Shown here: piece after piece, positions 52,788 to 64,000 of the stretch
Numbering within the stretch: the stretch's first letter is position 1
Layout of the letters: each line of letters begins with the position of its first letter
Origin: Rhineura floridana
Lineage: Eukaryota; Chordata; Lepidosauria; Squamata; Rhineuridae
Assembly: GCF_030035675.1 (NCBI RefSeq)
Contig: NC_084482.1
Span: 220,123,943-220,187,942 of the forward strand
DNA length: 64,000 bases
Direction of reading: 5' to 3'
Notes under the pieces: model-generated
Database searches by the model: none
Seen by the model: only the letters and a program-made list of their open reading frames with translations
Told to the model about the DNA's origin: nothing
Position numbers and translations under genes: made by a program

Positions 52788-55461
52788 GTAAGACGTGTTT
52801 CTTTACTCGCTCTTGTTTTTTTAGATACGTGTTTTGTAAATTCTTTATTTTAGCTATTTTTTGTTTTACCTTTAAAATGGAATTTTAACTGCTGATGACC
52901 TATATGGGTGAGCTTGATAACCTGGCAATTAAGTTCCTTTATATGCTGTACTAAACGCCTGCAACTTACCTTCTCCTCTCGAGTTAAAGGAGCTGAAAGC
53001 CATAAATCTTTTGGCTAAACTCATTCCATTAAATGAATCTACACTGACGGAGGAAGTCCTTGAGATTGATGGTTTCAACTAGAAAAAGACTCCAGGAGTT
53101 GGGAATATCCCCTGAGGGTGACGTTATGGCAAGCAACCTTCAAACAAAAATTACAATTTTTTTTCCATACCTACAAGACTCTGTGAAAACTTTACCACAG
53201 CTGCAAAGGGCTTTAAATTCCAAACTCCTGCCAGAAACTCCCCAGGACTGGTCGTTAGACCGTCCCTTCTTATTAAATCCTTGTGTTGTTTCTACAACAA
53301 CAAAAAGCCTGGCGGAGGAACTGGAAGATGCCGGCTTAAATTATACTATAAATACTCCAAATCCAACAATATTAACAAACGATGGTCCCCCTTCGGAGAT
53401 AATTACCATTGACTCATATCAAGAAACTCAAGGGCATCAAACTCCCCCCCCCGAAAAGAGAACAGAGGAGAATGACATGAAATGTTTAAACTCTAATGCC
53501 CCAGGGGCTTCCTGTTTGGGCTGGAAGGAGTTATTGTACAACAAACTGAGCTCTGTTAAAAATTACATAGCTGTAACCAACAACTTGCTTAACACGCTAG
53601 TTCAAGCGTTGGGACCTCATTTGTATAATGAAAATAGTGACCAGGGGACATCGGTAATGCCACCATCTGTTCATGAGCATCAAAAACTGCCTACAGGGGG
53701 AATAAATAAGTGCAAGACTAGGACTCTGAAAAACCACCCTCGGTCAAAATCAAATCAGAAAAAGTCAAAGAACATCAAGAATCCTAAATGTAATTCATTA
53801 AGGAAAATGAACTTCAAGCCTCTGTTTAAATTATTAGATGCTCATAAGCCGGAAGCTAATAGAATGGAAAAAGACCCACCTCAAAATCAAAAGAGCCTCA
53901 TCCTTACACCGATTCTAGTAAAGAGAAAATGGGAGAAACCCCCATACAGCTGATGTTATCATCGGAGACTGGATCATCCTCCTCTAAATATCTGACTTTA
54001 AACAATTTTGATTCATGGAATCTAGTACTACAGCCAGAAAAGCTAGTAGTTACGTACCATATTAGGACTTCCGGACGTCGGTCTCCTTTTCCGAGCATTC
54101 CATTTTTGGATCATTGTTTTGGTCTACTGTTCTCCGAAACTCACCGCATAAATTACATTAAATATATGACAAACATATCTCTCAAGCCAGGGGACTGGCA
54201 GCTGATTATCACCTTTCATTCATCGACTTTTGCCAACCAGATTTTTTATGCAAGAGAAAAGTTAAAGGAACGGGGTTTAACTCTACAACGATATTATATC
54301 AACAGCGCACTGCCATCACCGTTGGTAAGACACCAACCAAAAGTTCCCAGACCATCAATTATCGAGTCTGAGACGTCCTCAATAGATGTTAACCAATGGA
54401 ACCTTCAACAGTTAAACCCTGCCCAGCTCCTTGCTCAAAGATCCTCAAGTGATGTCTGCTTTCATGCTGGAATTGGAGCCTGAGGAAATTCAACTTACTG
54501 AACTATATTCTCACCTACCAGAGACTGAGAGATCAATGATTATTGATAAACTATATAATTTAATACAATGCTTGGAAGCCGTGAAACCCACAATGAATCA
54601 GAAGAAAGAACGTTGTATTAGTAATCTAAACGCGGCTGCTAATCTGCTCTCAAAGCCACTAAAGCTCCGTACAGCATCCCCTAAGGTTCCCATTTACAGT
54701 AATATAAGTAAACTGCTCCAGGGAGGAGAGGACTGGATAAAGTCAAGATTCTTGGACCTTGGGGAATTGGCTTCTCCGACCAGGCAACAATCTACCCCAC
54801 TGTTGGATAAACGAGTTTCACAATCTTCTGTCCGTCAAATCAAATCAGGAGCTGTTGTTATGGATGTTACGGGGTCTTTAAATCAGATCACAGAATTAAA
54901 ATGATATTTTTCTTCCCAAACAAATTTATTATATGAAAAGTTTCCAGTCCCAACTGCAATACCCTCTGGGCGGTGTCAGAATGTTTCATCTATATCCAAG
55001 TATGTACTACACTTTTTATCTTGGAATATAGCAGGCTGGACTGCTAAACAAAAGAACTTAGATCTGATTGCTTACCTGAATAAATCTGATATATTTTTTC
55101 TCCAAGAGATGTGGTGCACCCAAAATCTAATACTGGATGGCTTTTCTATTTTGTGTCTACCTGCGGTTTATTCTCAACCTAAATCAATCGGTAGAGCAAA
55201 AGGTGGCCTGGCACTAATGATTTCTACCGCACTGTCAGAACATTTTAAAAGCATCCACTCATGTAAAAACATAGCTATGGGGGTTTTACTGTCGTATAAT
55301 ACCATATCATTTCTGTTAGTCAATGTCTATATTCCTCCATATTCTTCTAGGGAATTAAATGAACAAGCTTGGGAAGACTTAGAAAGATACTTAACAGAAC
55401 TTGAGGTTCTATTTCCTAAAGCCTTTCTTATCATCATGGGTGATTTTAATGCTAGGACCGG

Positions 55462-56285
55462 TGTGACGCCATTCCCTGGCTCTCCCTGTCAGGTTCCTAC
55501 CTGCTCGTGGTTACTGCCTGTCACTAGGCACCACCAGGGACTCCACCAGTCCAGACTGTCCTTTTTTATGGTTTCTCTCCCCGCTCTAGCACAGATCTCA
55601 ACAGATCCCCCTGCTAGGCAGCACCACCAGTCACGTCCTATAACCAGTATTCCCAGAGACTCTGCCTGAGTCTCTCTATCAGGTTACCTCTGTGACTGAG
55701 TGCTTAAGCTGTCCCCAATCCCTTTGATCTTTATATATAAAGCATACGATCCTGGTTTGCTCTGAATACTTGTGGTGTTATATTCTTCCCTTCACCGCTG
55801 CCACCAATTGTTACAGTTTCCCTTCAGCCTTGGTAAGCACCTTGCCCTCCCTTCTGGTCTGTATAACCCCAGCTAAGGATCAGGCCTTTGGTAAACCAAA
55901 TATAGTTTTTATTAAATAACAGAGATAACAAGATTACTTTATAAAGGCACATAAGCATATGGTTTCATCTATTTCTGGTACTTGTCTTAGTATTAATCCG
56001 AACTCCACACTCTCCTCACATCCACCAACTCTCCACACAATCTCCTCTCAAAAACCCACCAAAACAACCCACTCACATCCACCTAACACCTCTCAAACAA
56101 CCCACTAACGTCCACCCAGATTTAACTGTCATCCTTCCATTTATACTCTCAGCCATTCTAAACACTCAGCCAATCATCCAGCATTCTACTGCCCATTTAC
56201 TCCCCCCTCCTCTTTCATTCCACTTACCATGTATCTCCTATACAAACAGCACTTACCATATATACATTAATACAGGAACATCACA
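55462..56285 (-). mobile_element. Solo LTR, gypsy (Gmr1-like family variant), right copy
   Basis: Duplicate of 5,167-5,990 with ACCGG on both sides. Confidence 0.88.
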
Positions 56286-57405
56286 ACCGGCCCCAATAAT
56301 GATGCATTATTTGCATCAAATCTTTGGGGGGGAGAGGATAATGCTCAATATGCTCCCACCCATGTTAGGGTTTCTAAGGATATTAAGATAAATTATGGAG
56401 GCATCTGCCTAACTCGTCTGATTGGCAGTCATAATCTCATAATGCTGAACGGCCTCAGACTGGTAGATCCATGCGCAGAATATACTTACATTTCTGGCCG
56501 AGGAAGCAGTGTCATCGACTATGTCTTAATTTCGCAACACCTACTTAACCTAACATCGAGGTTTATGGTGGGCAATAGACAGGACAGTGACCATCTTCCC
56601 CTAATATTCTCTATACAACTACCAGAAAGGGGACATTTGGATCTAGAATATAACCCAATGGCAAACTCAGCATATTTTACATATAAAAGGACCATTTGGT
56701 GTCCTTCTGTAGATTCAACATGGCAAAAATTTTTACCTCCTCTTTAGGAGTGGCCCTACAGGAGCGAATAATGAAAGCCACAGATCCCCGTGCTATATTA
56801 ATAGATTACGCTACTCTGATCTCAAATTTAAAAATGACCTTAGTGCCCAAACCTTCTCCACATAGGGTAATCTATAGAACAGGTTTTCCTAGATGGTTCG
56901 ATAAGGACTGTCGTGATCTCAAGAGACAACTAAGGGAGTCCTATCTACAATATTGCCTTCAAAACGCCAATATTCTTCCTTCTGAGTATTTTGTTATCAA
57001 AAGGAAATATAAGGCAACGATAGCCGCCAAAAAAAGGCAGGCTGTTCAGGAAGGGTGGAAGGCCTTAATACAAGCCTCCCGACACAAAAACTCGAAAACC
57101 TTCTGGAAGCTGGTTTCTGGAGATATGAGGTCTTTAAACTTTGCCCCAGGCAGCATCCCTCCCTATCAATGGGAACAACATTTTACTGATAATTATGAGG
57201 ATACATGTCGCATTTCCCCATCCCTTAACCTAACAAATCTACCGATATGGGCACCTGTCACTCAAAAGGAAATAACTGATCTGATTGGCAGTTTAAAACC
57301 AGGCAAAGCACCTGGTTTTGATAACATACCCCCTGAACTGTTGAAAGTATATCAGGTCTGGTGGGCTCCCCTGTTGGCCAACCTGTTTACAATAATAAAT
57401 AAATG

Positions 57406-59114
57406 TTCAGTTCGAGGACGTGGACAAGGTGCTTGGACAGGTTCGTGCGATCCCCTCGGTACTGGATCCTTGCCCCTCTTGGCTAATTAAAACTAGCAAG
57501 GAAGGAACAGTTGGCTGGGCCAAGGAAGTGATTAATGCCTCTTTACGAGAGGGAGTGGTCCCTGGCTATCTGAAAGAGACGGCAGTGAGACCACTCCTGA
57601 AAAAACCTTCCTTGGACCCAGAGGATTTCAGCAGCTACAGACCAGTAGCCAATGTTCCGTTCCTGGGCAAGATCCTGGAACGAGTGGTTGCTGACCAGCT
57701 CCAGGCGCTATTGGATGAAACCGATTATGTAGATCCATTTCAATCGGGGTTCAGGCCTGGTTTTGGCACTGAGACTGCCTTGGTCGCCCTGTTAGATGAC
57801 CTATGTCGGGAGAGAGACAGAGGGAGTGTAACTCTGTTGATTCTCCTTGATCTCTCAGCGGCTTTTGATACCATCGACCATGGTATCCTTCTGGAGAGGC
57901 TTGCGGAGTTGGGAGTTGGAGGCACTGCTTGGCAGTGGTTCCGCTCCTACTTAGCGGGTCGTCTCCAGAAGATAGTGCTTGGGGAACATTGCTCGACACC
58001 GTGGGTTCTCCAATGTGGGGTCCTGCAGGGTTCGGTTCTGTCTCCCATGCTTTTTAACATTTATATGAAGCCGCTGGGGGCGGTCATCAGGAGTTTTGGA
58101 GTGTGTTGTCATCAGTATGCTGATGACACGCAGCTCTACTTCTCCTTTACATCTTCTTCGGGTGAGGCAGTTGACGTGCTGAACCGTTGCCTGGCTGCGA
58201 TAATGGACTGGATGAGAACTAACAAACTGAGACTCAATCCTGACAAGACTGAGATGCTGTTGGTGGATGGTTTCTCTGATCGGATGGTGGATATATACCC
58301 TGTCCTGGATGGGGTTACACTCCCCCTAAAGGAACAGGTGCGTAGTCTGGGAGTCATCTTAGACTCTTCCCTCACACTTGAGGCTCATATAGCCTCGGTG
58401 GCCCGGAATGCGTTCTACCAACTTCGGTTGGTAGCCCAGCTACGTCCCTATCTGAGTAAGGAGGACCTCACATCAGTGGTACATGCTATGGTAACCTCGC
58501 GTCTGGACTACTGCAATGCGCTTTATGTAGGGCTACCTTTGAATACGATTCGGAAGCTACAGCTAGTGCAAAATGCGGCGGCCAGACTGCTAACAAGAAC
58601 TAAGCGGTCTGAGCATATAACACCTGTGCTAGCCCGTTTGCACTGGCTTCCAATATGCTTCCGGGCCAGATTCAAAGTGTTGGTACTTACCTATAAAGCC
58701 TTATATGGCGTGGGACCACGATATCTGCCGGAATGCCTCTCCCGATATGAACCGGCCCGTACACTACGGTCTACTACGAAGGCCCTCCTCCGGGTTCTGA
58801 CTGATAGGGAAGCCCGGAGAGTGGTGACAAGATCTAGGGCCTTCTCAGTGGTGGCCCCCGAACTATGGAATGGTCTCCTCGGGGAGGTGCGCCTGGCGCC
58901 GACACTATCATCTTTTCGGTGCCAGGTTAAAACCTTTCTCTTCTCTGAGGCATTTTAATTCCTGTTAATTCTAAATTATTATATTTTGATTTTAGACTGA
59001 ACAGTTTTGTGTACAGTTTTGTGTTATTTTTATTGTATTTTTAATGTTCACCGCCCAGAGAGCTGTTGCTAGTCGGGCGGTATATAAGCTTAATTAAATA
59101 AATAAATAAATAAA
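57406..59114 (+). mobile_element. L2-like LINE, nested, right copy
   Basis: Duplicate of 7,111-8,819 but with about 14-18 differences, a higher density than the surrounding duplication. At several of these sites (e.g. GGCCCTCC and TCTGACTGAT near 58,790-58,805) it agrees with the separate L2 at 44,650-45,672. Confidence 0.88.
57420..58958 (+). CDS. L2-like reverse transcriptase, open 512-residue frame, right copy
   Basis: Same length and domains as 7,125-8,663, with YADD and C terminus KTFLFSEAF intact. About ten residues differ from the left copy, for example LLDD for LFDD, CCHQYADD for RCHQYADD, and LLGEVRLA for LLEEVRLA. It remains fully open despite these changes. Confidence 0.85.
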   Translation: MDKVLGQVRAIPSVLDPCPSWLIKTSKEGTVGWAKEVINASLREGVVPGYLKETAVRPLLKKPSLDPEDFSSYRPVANVPFLGKILERVVADQLQALLDETDYVDPFQSGFRPGFGTETALVALLDDLCRERDRGSVTLLILLDLSAAFDTIDHGILLERLAELGVGGTAWQWFRSYLAGRLQKIVLGEHCSTPWVLQCGVLQGSVLSPMLFNIYMKPLGAVIRSFGVCCHQYADDTQLYFSFTSSSGEAVDVLNRCLAAIMDWMRTNKLRLNPDKTEMLLVDGFSDRMVDIYPVLDGVTLPLKEQVRSLGVILDSSLTLEAHIASVARNAFYQLRLVAQLRPYLSKEDLTSVVHAMVTSRLDYCNALYVGLPLNTIRKLQLVQNAAARLLTRTKRSEHITPVLARLHWLPICFRARFKVLVLTYKALYGVGPRYLPECLSRYEPARTLRSTTKALLRVLTDREARRVVTRSRAFSVVAPELWNGLLGEVRLAPTLSSFRCQVKTFLFSEAF

Positions 59115-61421
59115 TTTGGACACCCCTCTGAGTCCTGGCTAGAAGCCATAGTTATTCCCATATTTAAGAAAGGGATTAGAGAAGATCCTGCGAATTATAG
59201 ACCAATCAGCCTTCTCTCTGTAATCGGCAAACTTTATGCCAGCTACTTGAAAGGGAGACTTTCCACATGGCTAGAAGAGGAAAATATTTTGGGCTGGGAG
59301 CAGGCGGGCTTTAGGAAAGGCGGGTCTGTGATTGATCATTGTGTAATCTTAAATCACCTAGCTGAAAAATATAGGAATCGATGGGGCAATGGCCTATATC
59401 TTGCATTTGTTGATTTAAAATCCGCTTTCGACTCTATCCGTAGGGAGAAATTATGGGTAAAACTTGCAAATACTACAACTGACAAAAGACTCCTTTTCTT
59501 AATCATCCGATTGCACCAGCATACATCTTTTCGTGTCAGATGTGGCCGTGCACAAACCCCATTTTTACAACAAAAGGAGTTAGACAAGGCTGTATCCTAG
59601 CCCCTCTTCTATTTAACCTCTTCATGAATGATTTAGCAATTAGCTGTTATTCGCCAGATTTTCACTCCCCAAACTAGCGACTCAGCACTGCCCCCTATTG
59701 TTATATGCTGATGATGCCGTCCTTCTATCTCTATCTAAAATCGGTCTAAAACGACCATTCCGAGCTTTTATGTTATATTGCCAGGAAAACCAGCTGACTA
59801 TAAATTTTTCTAAAACTAAAATTGTAGTATTTACTAAACGCTCTTCAACTTCTGAATGGACGATCAATGCCCACCAAATTGCTCAGGTTACTCAGTTCGA
59901 GTACTTAGGTATCTTATTCCACTCATCACTGTCCTGGGTTCCCCATATCCGAGCTGCCATTACAACTGCACGGAACTCAGCAAAGGGCATTTTACGTTTT
60001 TTTTTATAAAAGGAGGTCAATATATTCCGGCAGCCCTACAGGTTTTTAGATCTAAAATAATTCCCCAACTGCTATATGGAGTTCCGTTATGGATTGGGGC
60101 CTTTGATTCCTCTGTAGAGACTGTACTTTCAATTTTTCTCCGACAAATTTTTGGTGTTCCAAACTGTCTGCCATCTGCAGCCCTTAGATTGGAATCTGGC
60201 CTAATCTCGCTTGAGGCCCAAGCGTGGACTATAGCTTTTGATTATTGGTCTAAATTGTCATATGAGTATTCTTCTGGCTATCCTCCACTCTTGTGGGAGG
60301 ATCCTTTTTCCTCCCCATGGGCTAAAACGTTTTCCACTTATCTTGCAACCATAGGTCTTTCTTTAGAGTATCTAGCATCACAAGAGCCAGCAGCAGTGAA
60401 ATATTCTATTCTGGCCCGGATTAGAGATATAGACTTTCAATGCGCAATTACGGCAGCCACTTCAGCATGTTACCCCATTCACTTTGGCCTGAGTTATGAG
60501 CCATCGATACGTGCCTCTTATTTGGAATTTCTCACGGTCCCTAAATACCGCCTAGCCTTTATTAAGGCGAGATGCAACTGTATAACTTCTGCGCTGTTAG
60601 AAGGGAGATATCGGGGCTTACCGTATAAACATTGACTGTGCCCCTGCAATGCTTGCGATATTGAAACTCTCTTTCATATTTTCTTTGAGTGCTCACTATA
60701 TATTATTGAACGTTCTAAATTTATAATTCCAATTATAAAAAACTTTCCTCATAAGCCGCTTGATCGCCTACTTCCCTATCTTTTGTCAGCCTCAAATAGA
60801 GATTGCACCTTATCTGTTGCCAAATTTATTTTTGCTGCCCAATCTATATGAATGAAGATCCCTCCTCCTGATGGACTGGCTGCACTTTTGTAACATTGCA
60901 ATATTGTTTTATTTGGATAGTTATTGTATGTATTTTATTTGATTGTATCGGGTCTATGACTGTAAAAATAAAAGTAAAGTAAAGCACTCAAGAGGACAGG
61001 AGTAGAGGCAATGGGTGGAAATTGCAAGGAAACTGACTGCATCTAAACATTGGGACTGCTATGGGGAACCTCCCATCACCCCTGGCCATGGGTTCTGCTT
61101 GCTGAGGCTAATAGGGGTTGCAGTCCAGGAATATCTGCAGGAACATAAATTCCCAAGGGGGCCCGAGGCGCTTTGCCATTGGGCAGGGACGGATTCAGGC
61201 CCTCTCTGACCATTGGCCATGCTGGCTGGGGCTGATGGGAGTTGGGGGTCTGGCAACATCCGGAGAACCACAGACCTCCCCTGTTGCAGGGAAAAGCCTG
61301 TATTTCCAAAATGGATGAAAGTGTATGTCAGAAATTGTTTACTTCTAGCACGTGAGTTGTGACTTTTGTTTATGAAATGGATGTTTTTGGAACTGTCCCC
61401 TTTCCAAGGTGTAAATTTCAT

Positions 61422-61745
61422 AGAATCATAGGATGGTAGAGTATTGGGAGGTCCTTATAAGGCCATCGAGTCCAACCCCCTGCTCAATGCAGGGATCTGG
61501 ATTAAAGCATCCCTGACAGGTCCCTGTCCAGCTGCCCTCTTGAAGGCCTCCATGGTTGGAGAGCCCAGTACCTCCCCAGTTCATTGGTCCCATTGTCACG
61601 TCGCTCTAACAGTTTTTCCTGACGTTCAGTCAGAATCTGGCTTCCTGCAACTTGAGCCCATTATTCTGTGTCCTGCACTCTGGGACGATCGAGAAGAGAT
61701 TCCAGCCCACCTTTCAAGTACTTGAAGAATACTATCATACCTTGT
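61422..61745 (-). mobile_element. CR1 LINE 3' end (right copy)
   Basis: Duplicate of 11,127-11,450. Followed by the same GTGACACC repeat, Vingi-type fragment (61,826-62,040) and CR1 piece (62,050-62,295). Confidence 0.8.
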
Positions 61746-62549
61746 ATGGGAGGAGGTCCATGGGGGTGACACCATGAGTTACCACACCGGGTGACACCAA
61801 CCCTAGTGACGCCACTGAGGAGCGCCCTTGCAGTTCTATGTGCATTGGCAGTAGCATTTTTTATTTGGACTTGCCACGATCCTGAGGAATGAAATTTCAT
61901 CCCAAGGTATCTATAGGTCGTGACCTGCTCTATTGGGTAATCATTAATCTGCCATCGATGTTTTAGTCTCCTCCTGGTAAAAATCATGACTTTCGATTTG
62001 TCATGGTTAATTTCCAGGAGTTCCTTTTTGTAGTAATCAGCAAGGGCTCATCACACTGTTGGCTCATATTCAGCTTGTGATCAACAACAATTCCAAGATC
62101 CTTCTCACATGTCGTACTGCTGAGCCAAGTATCCCCCATCTTATAACTGTGCATTTGGTTTCTTTTTCCTAAGTGTAGACCTTTGCATTTATCCCTGTTG
62201 ATTTCATTCTGTTATTTCCAGCCCAATGCTCCAGCCTCTCAAGGTCCCTTTGCATTTTTGCATGTTTCTGTCTTCCAGGGTATTAGCTTGGATACTATTA
62301 TTAATAAAAAAATAATGGCGTAGAAGCACCCTAAGGAAGAAGGAAGATGGGGCAGACGAGAGGGTGGGTGGCCCACAGCTTCTTTGGGGAGAGGTGTGTG
62401 AAGTGTGGCTCCTTCTGCAGGCTGCAGTTCTGTCTTGAATAAGGAACCAAATTCTACTTCTTGGGGGGGGGGGGAGAGAGAGGCAGGCGGACAGATCCCT
62501 GCTTTCCTGCAAGGAGCACAAAGCAACTGGAAGAAAGTTCTCAAACTGC

Positions 62550-62765
62550 TTGTTGTATTGTTTTTTATTATTATGTGTATTATTTTAAATTGTTTTTAGA
62601 TTTTTAAGTGCCTTTTAAGGTTTTAAGGTTGTGCAGAGTTTTTTTGTATTTTAATTGTATGTTTTTGTATGCTTTTAACTACATGTAGTTTTATTTGTAA
62701 GCCGCCCTGAGTTCCAGTTTGGAAAAAGGGCAGGGTAAAAATAAAGTTTCAATCAATCATATTAG
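62550..62765 (+). mobile_element. L2-like LINE 3' tail (right copy)
   Basis: Duplicate of 12,255-12,470. Confidence 0.7.
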
Positions 62766-62970
62766 GGTTTTGCGGCCTGGGGCAACCCAGACTTCTTTTT
62801 TGACAGAACTTATCAGGAGCTGCTGAGGGTGGGTTGATCTCATATCAGGGCAAAGGACTCTCTTTCTGCTTCTGTGGAGGTGCAGGATGATGTTACACAG
62901 AGAGTTCCTAGGCTCGTTTGGGGTGTGCCCATGTGCCCCTCTAACTCTGCCCCCTTTTTTTCCCTTGCAG

Positions 62971-63246
62971 GTTCCTCATCTCATTCCATGGATGGCATGT
63001 ACAGTGCATTGTGGGAGCCCAGCCAAGGACTGGTCCAGTTCAGTGGGGTAACGTATGTGGATGGCCAGCTCGCTACTTACTACGACAGCCAGACGAGGCG
63101 GGCCCAGCCTCGCATCTCATGGATGAAGAATGTGGAGAAGTACTATCCTCAGTTCTGGGATATAAACACTTGGAGATTTCAGAGCAGTGAGCAGAGGTTC
63201 AGAAGGGACCTGGTGAATCTGCAAAAACATTACAACCAGACCAGAG
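62971..63246 (+). CDS. MHC class I gene C, alpha1 exon
   Basis: A 276-base open exon with the same borders and protein as gene A alpha1 (SSSHSMDGMYSALWEPSQG, YNQTR). The remaining exons would lie beyond the right edge. It is presumably a full-length duplicate of gene A, but only alpha1 can be seen. Confidence 0.92.
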
Positions 63247-63306
63247 GTGAGCAATGGGCAGGGCAGGAACGTGTTCCCCTCCCCACATCCTCATCCTAGG
63301 GGCATA

Positions 63307-63701
63307 AGAACATAAGAACATAAGAAGAGCCTGCTGGATCAGGCCAGTGGCCCATCTAGTCCAGCATCCTGTTCTCACAGTGGCCAACCAGGTGCCTGGG
63401 GGAAGCCCGCAAGCAGGACCCGAGTGCAAGAACACTCTCCCCTCTTGAGGCTTCCGGCAACTGGTTTTCAGAAGCATGCTGCCTCTGACTAGGGTGGCAG
63501 AGCACAGCCATCACGGCTAGTAGCCATTGATAGCCCTGTCCTCCATGAATTTGTCTAATCTTCTTTTAAAGCCGTCCAAGCTGGTGGCCATTACTGCATC
63601 TTGTGGGAGCAAATGCCATAGTTTAACTATGCGCTGAGTAAAGAAGTACTTCCTTTTGTCTGTTTCTAATGTTTCTAATTGGACAAATTGGGAGTAGAGG
63701 C
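63307..63701 (-). mobile_element. CR1 LINE 3' end (right copy)
   Basis: Duplicate of 13,012-13,406, again cut by a copia LTR. Confidence 0.82.
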
Positions 63702-64000
63702 TGTTGCAGCGGTGTATTGACGGCCGGCATTTGCACGTTTGTGCCAGGCACCCAGAACCAGTAGAAAGATAGCAACGCACACTCAGACAGTTATAAGTTT
63801 AAGAGTCTTTACTGACAGGAATTTTACAGACATAAATTCTTCTTAGCTCTCCTAGCATACTAAACACCCCCCACACCGAGTGGTTTCAGTTTCAAGGTTT
63901 TATGCCTTTCCAGCTCTGTACAGCTGCAGTCTGTGTCCTTGGACTGCCTGCACAGTTTTAACCCATTACTGGTTATTTCAGTTCTGTCTTTGTGGAAAAT
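63702..64000 (-). mobile_element. Ty1/copia 3' LTR, cut by window edge
   Basis: Duplicate of 13,407-13,705. The rest of the fossil element is outside the window. Confidence 0.8.

Larger units (their letters stand above)
52692..60984 (+). mobile_element. Vingi/I-type LINE, right copy, with nested insertions
   Basis: Duplicate of 2,397-10,689 with the same target duplication (52,682-52,691 and 60,985-60,994), nested solo LTR and nested L2. It differs in state at some CpG codons: the ORF1 stop near 3,994 is absent here (CGA, frame 53,929-54,483), while a TGA appears near 60,634 where the left copy has CGA before the C-terminal CCHC knuckle. Confidence 0.8.
50314..64000. repeat. Right copy of 50.3-kb tandem duplication
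   Basis: Direct repeat of 1-13,705. It contains the same Gmr1-like LTR and Gag region, L2 fragment, Vingi-type LINE with nested solo LTR and L2, CR1 fragments, class I alpha1 exon, CR1 tail and the start of the copia LTR. The differences from the left copy are mainly single transitions, many at CpG sites, with a denser cluster inside the nested L2 (57,406-59,114). Confidence 0.95.

Overview
The window looks like nuclear DNA of a squamate reptile, probably a lizard. The evidence is MHC class I exons of reptile type, a type-2 vomeronasal receptor (V2R) exon, and a dense mixture of CR1, L2 and Vingi/I-type LINEs, tRNA-derived and CORE SINEs, hAT-like MITEs, a Ty1/copia element and a Gmr1-type Ty3/gypsy element. 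Family or species cannot be settled from the sequence alone. Host coding sequence is only a few per cent of the window; most of the rest is transposon on transposon.

Layout. (1) 1-13,705 is an almost exact direct copy of 50,314-64,000 (about 40-50 substitutions by eye plus a few indels, roughly 0.3%). The window therefore spans slightly more than one unit of a 50.3-kb tandem duplication, or two haplotypes laid end to end by the assembler. (2) 12,676-24,976 (+) carries MHC class I gene A, with alpha1, alpha2, alpha3, transmembrane and cytoplasmic exons all open. A leader-like exon lies about 10 kb upstream (2,441-2,492), inside a Vingi-type LINE. (3) 24,977-34,204 is the unique centre: mostly repeats, plus a complete V2R seven-transmembrane exon (29,719-30,629). 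(4) 34,205-39,540 is an inverted, shortened copy of the gene A region. It holds class I gene B (-), which keeps alpha1, alpha3, TM and tail but has no alpha2 exon. (5) 39,541-45,672 is CR1, a CpG-rich island split by a solo LTR, MITEs and an L2 fragment. (6) 45,673-51,861 is a nearly whole Gmr1-like LTR element inserted into that L2. (7) 51,862-64,000 repeats the left end and closes with the alpha1 exon of a third class I gene (C) and the edge of its copia LTR.

Biology. Gene A keeps the class I fold (alpha2 and alpha3 cysteine pairs, N-glycosylation site at the end of alpha1). It has lost most of the residues that anchor peptide termini in classical molecules, so it looks non-classical. It sits in an inverted pair around a vomeronasal receptor exon, which recalls the mouse partnership of non-classical class I molecules and V2Rs; that parallel is inference only. 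The Gmr1-like element has the integrase-before-reverse-transcriptase order and a Gag segment resembling the SCAN domain. Nested insertions give a clear relative chronology: CR1, then Vingi, then L2 and solo LTR; and L2, then the Gmr1-like element, then the 50-kb duplication.
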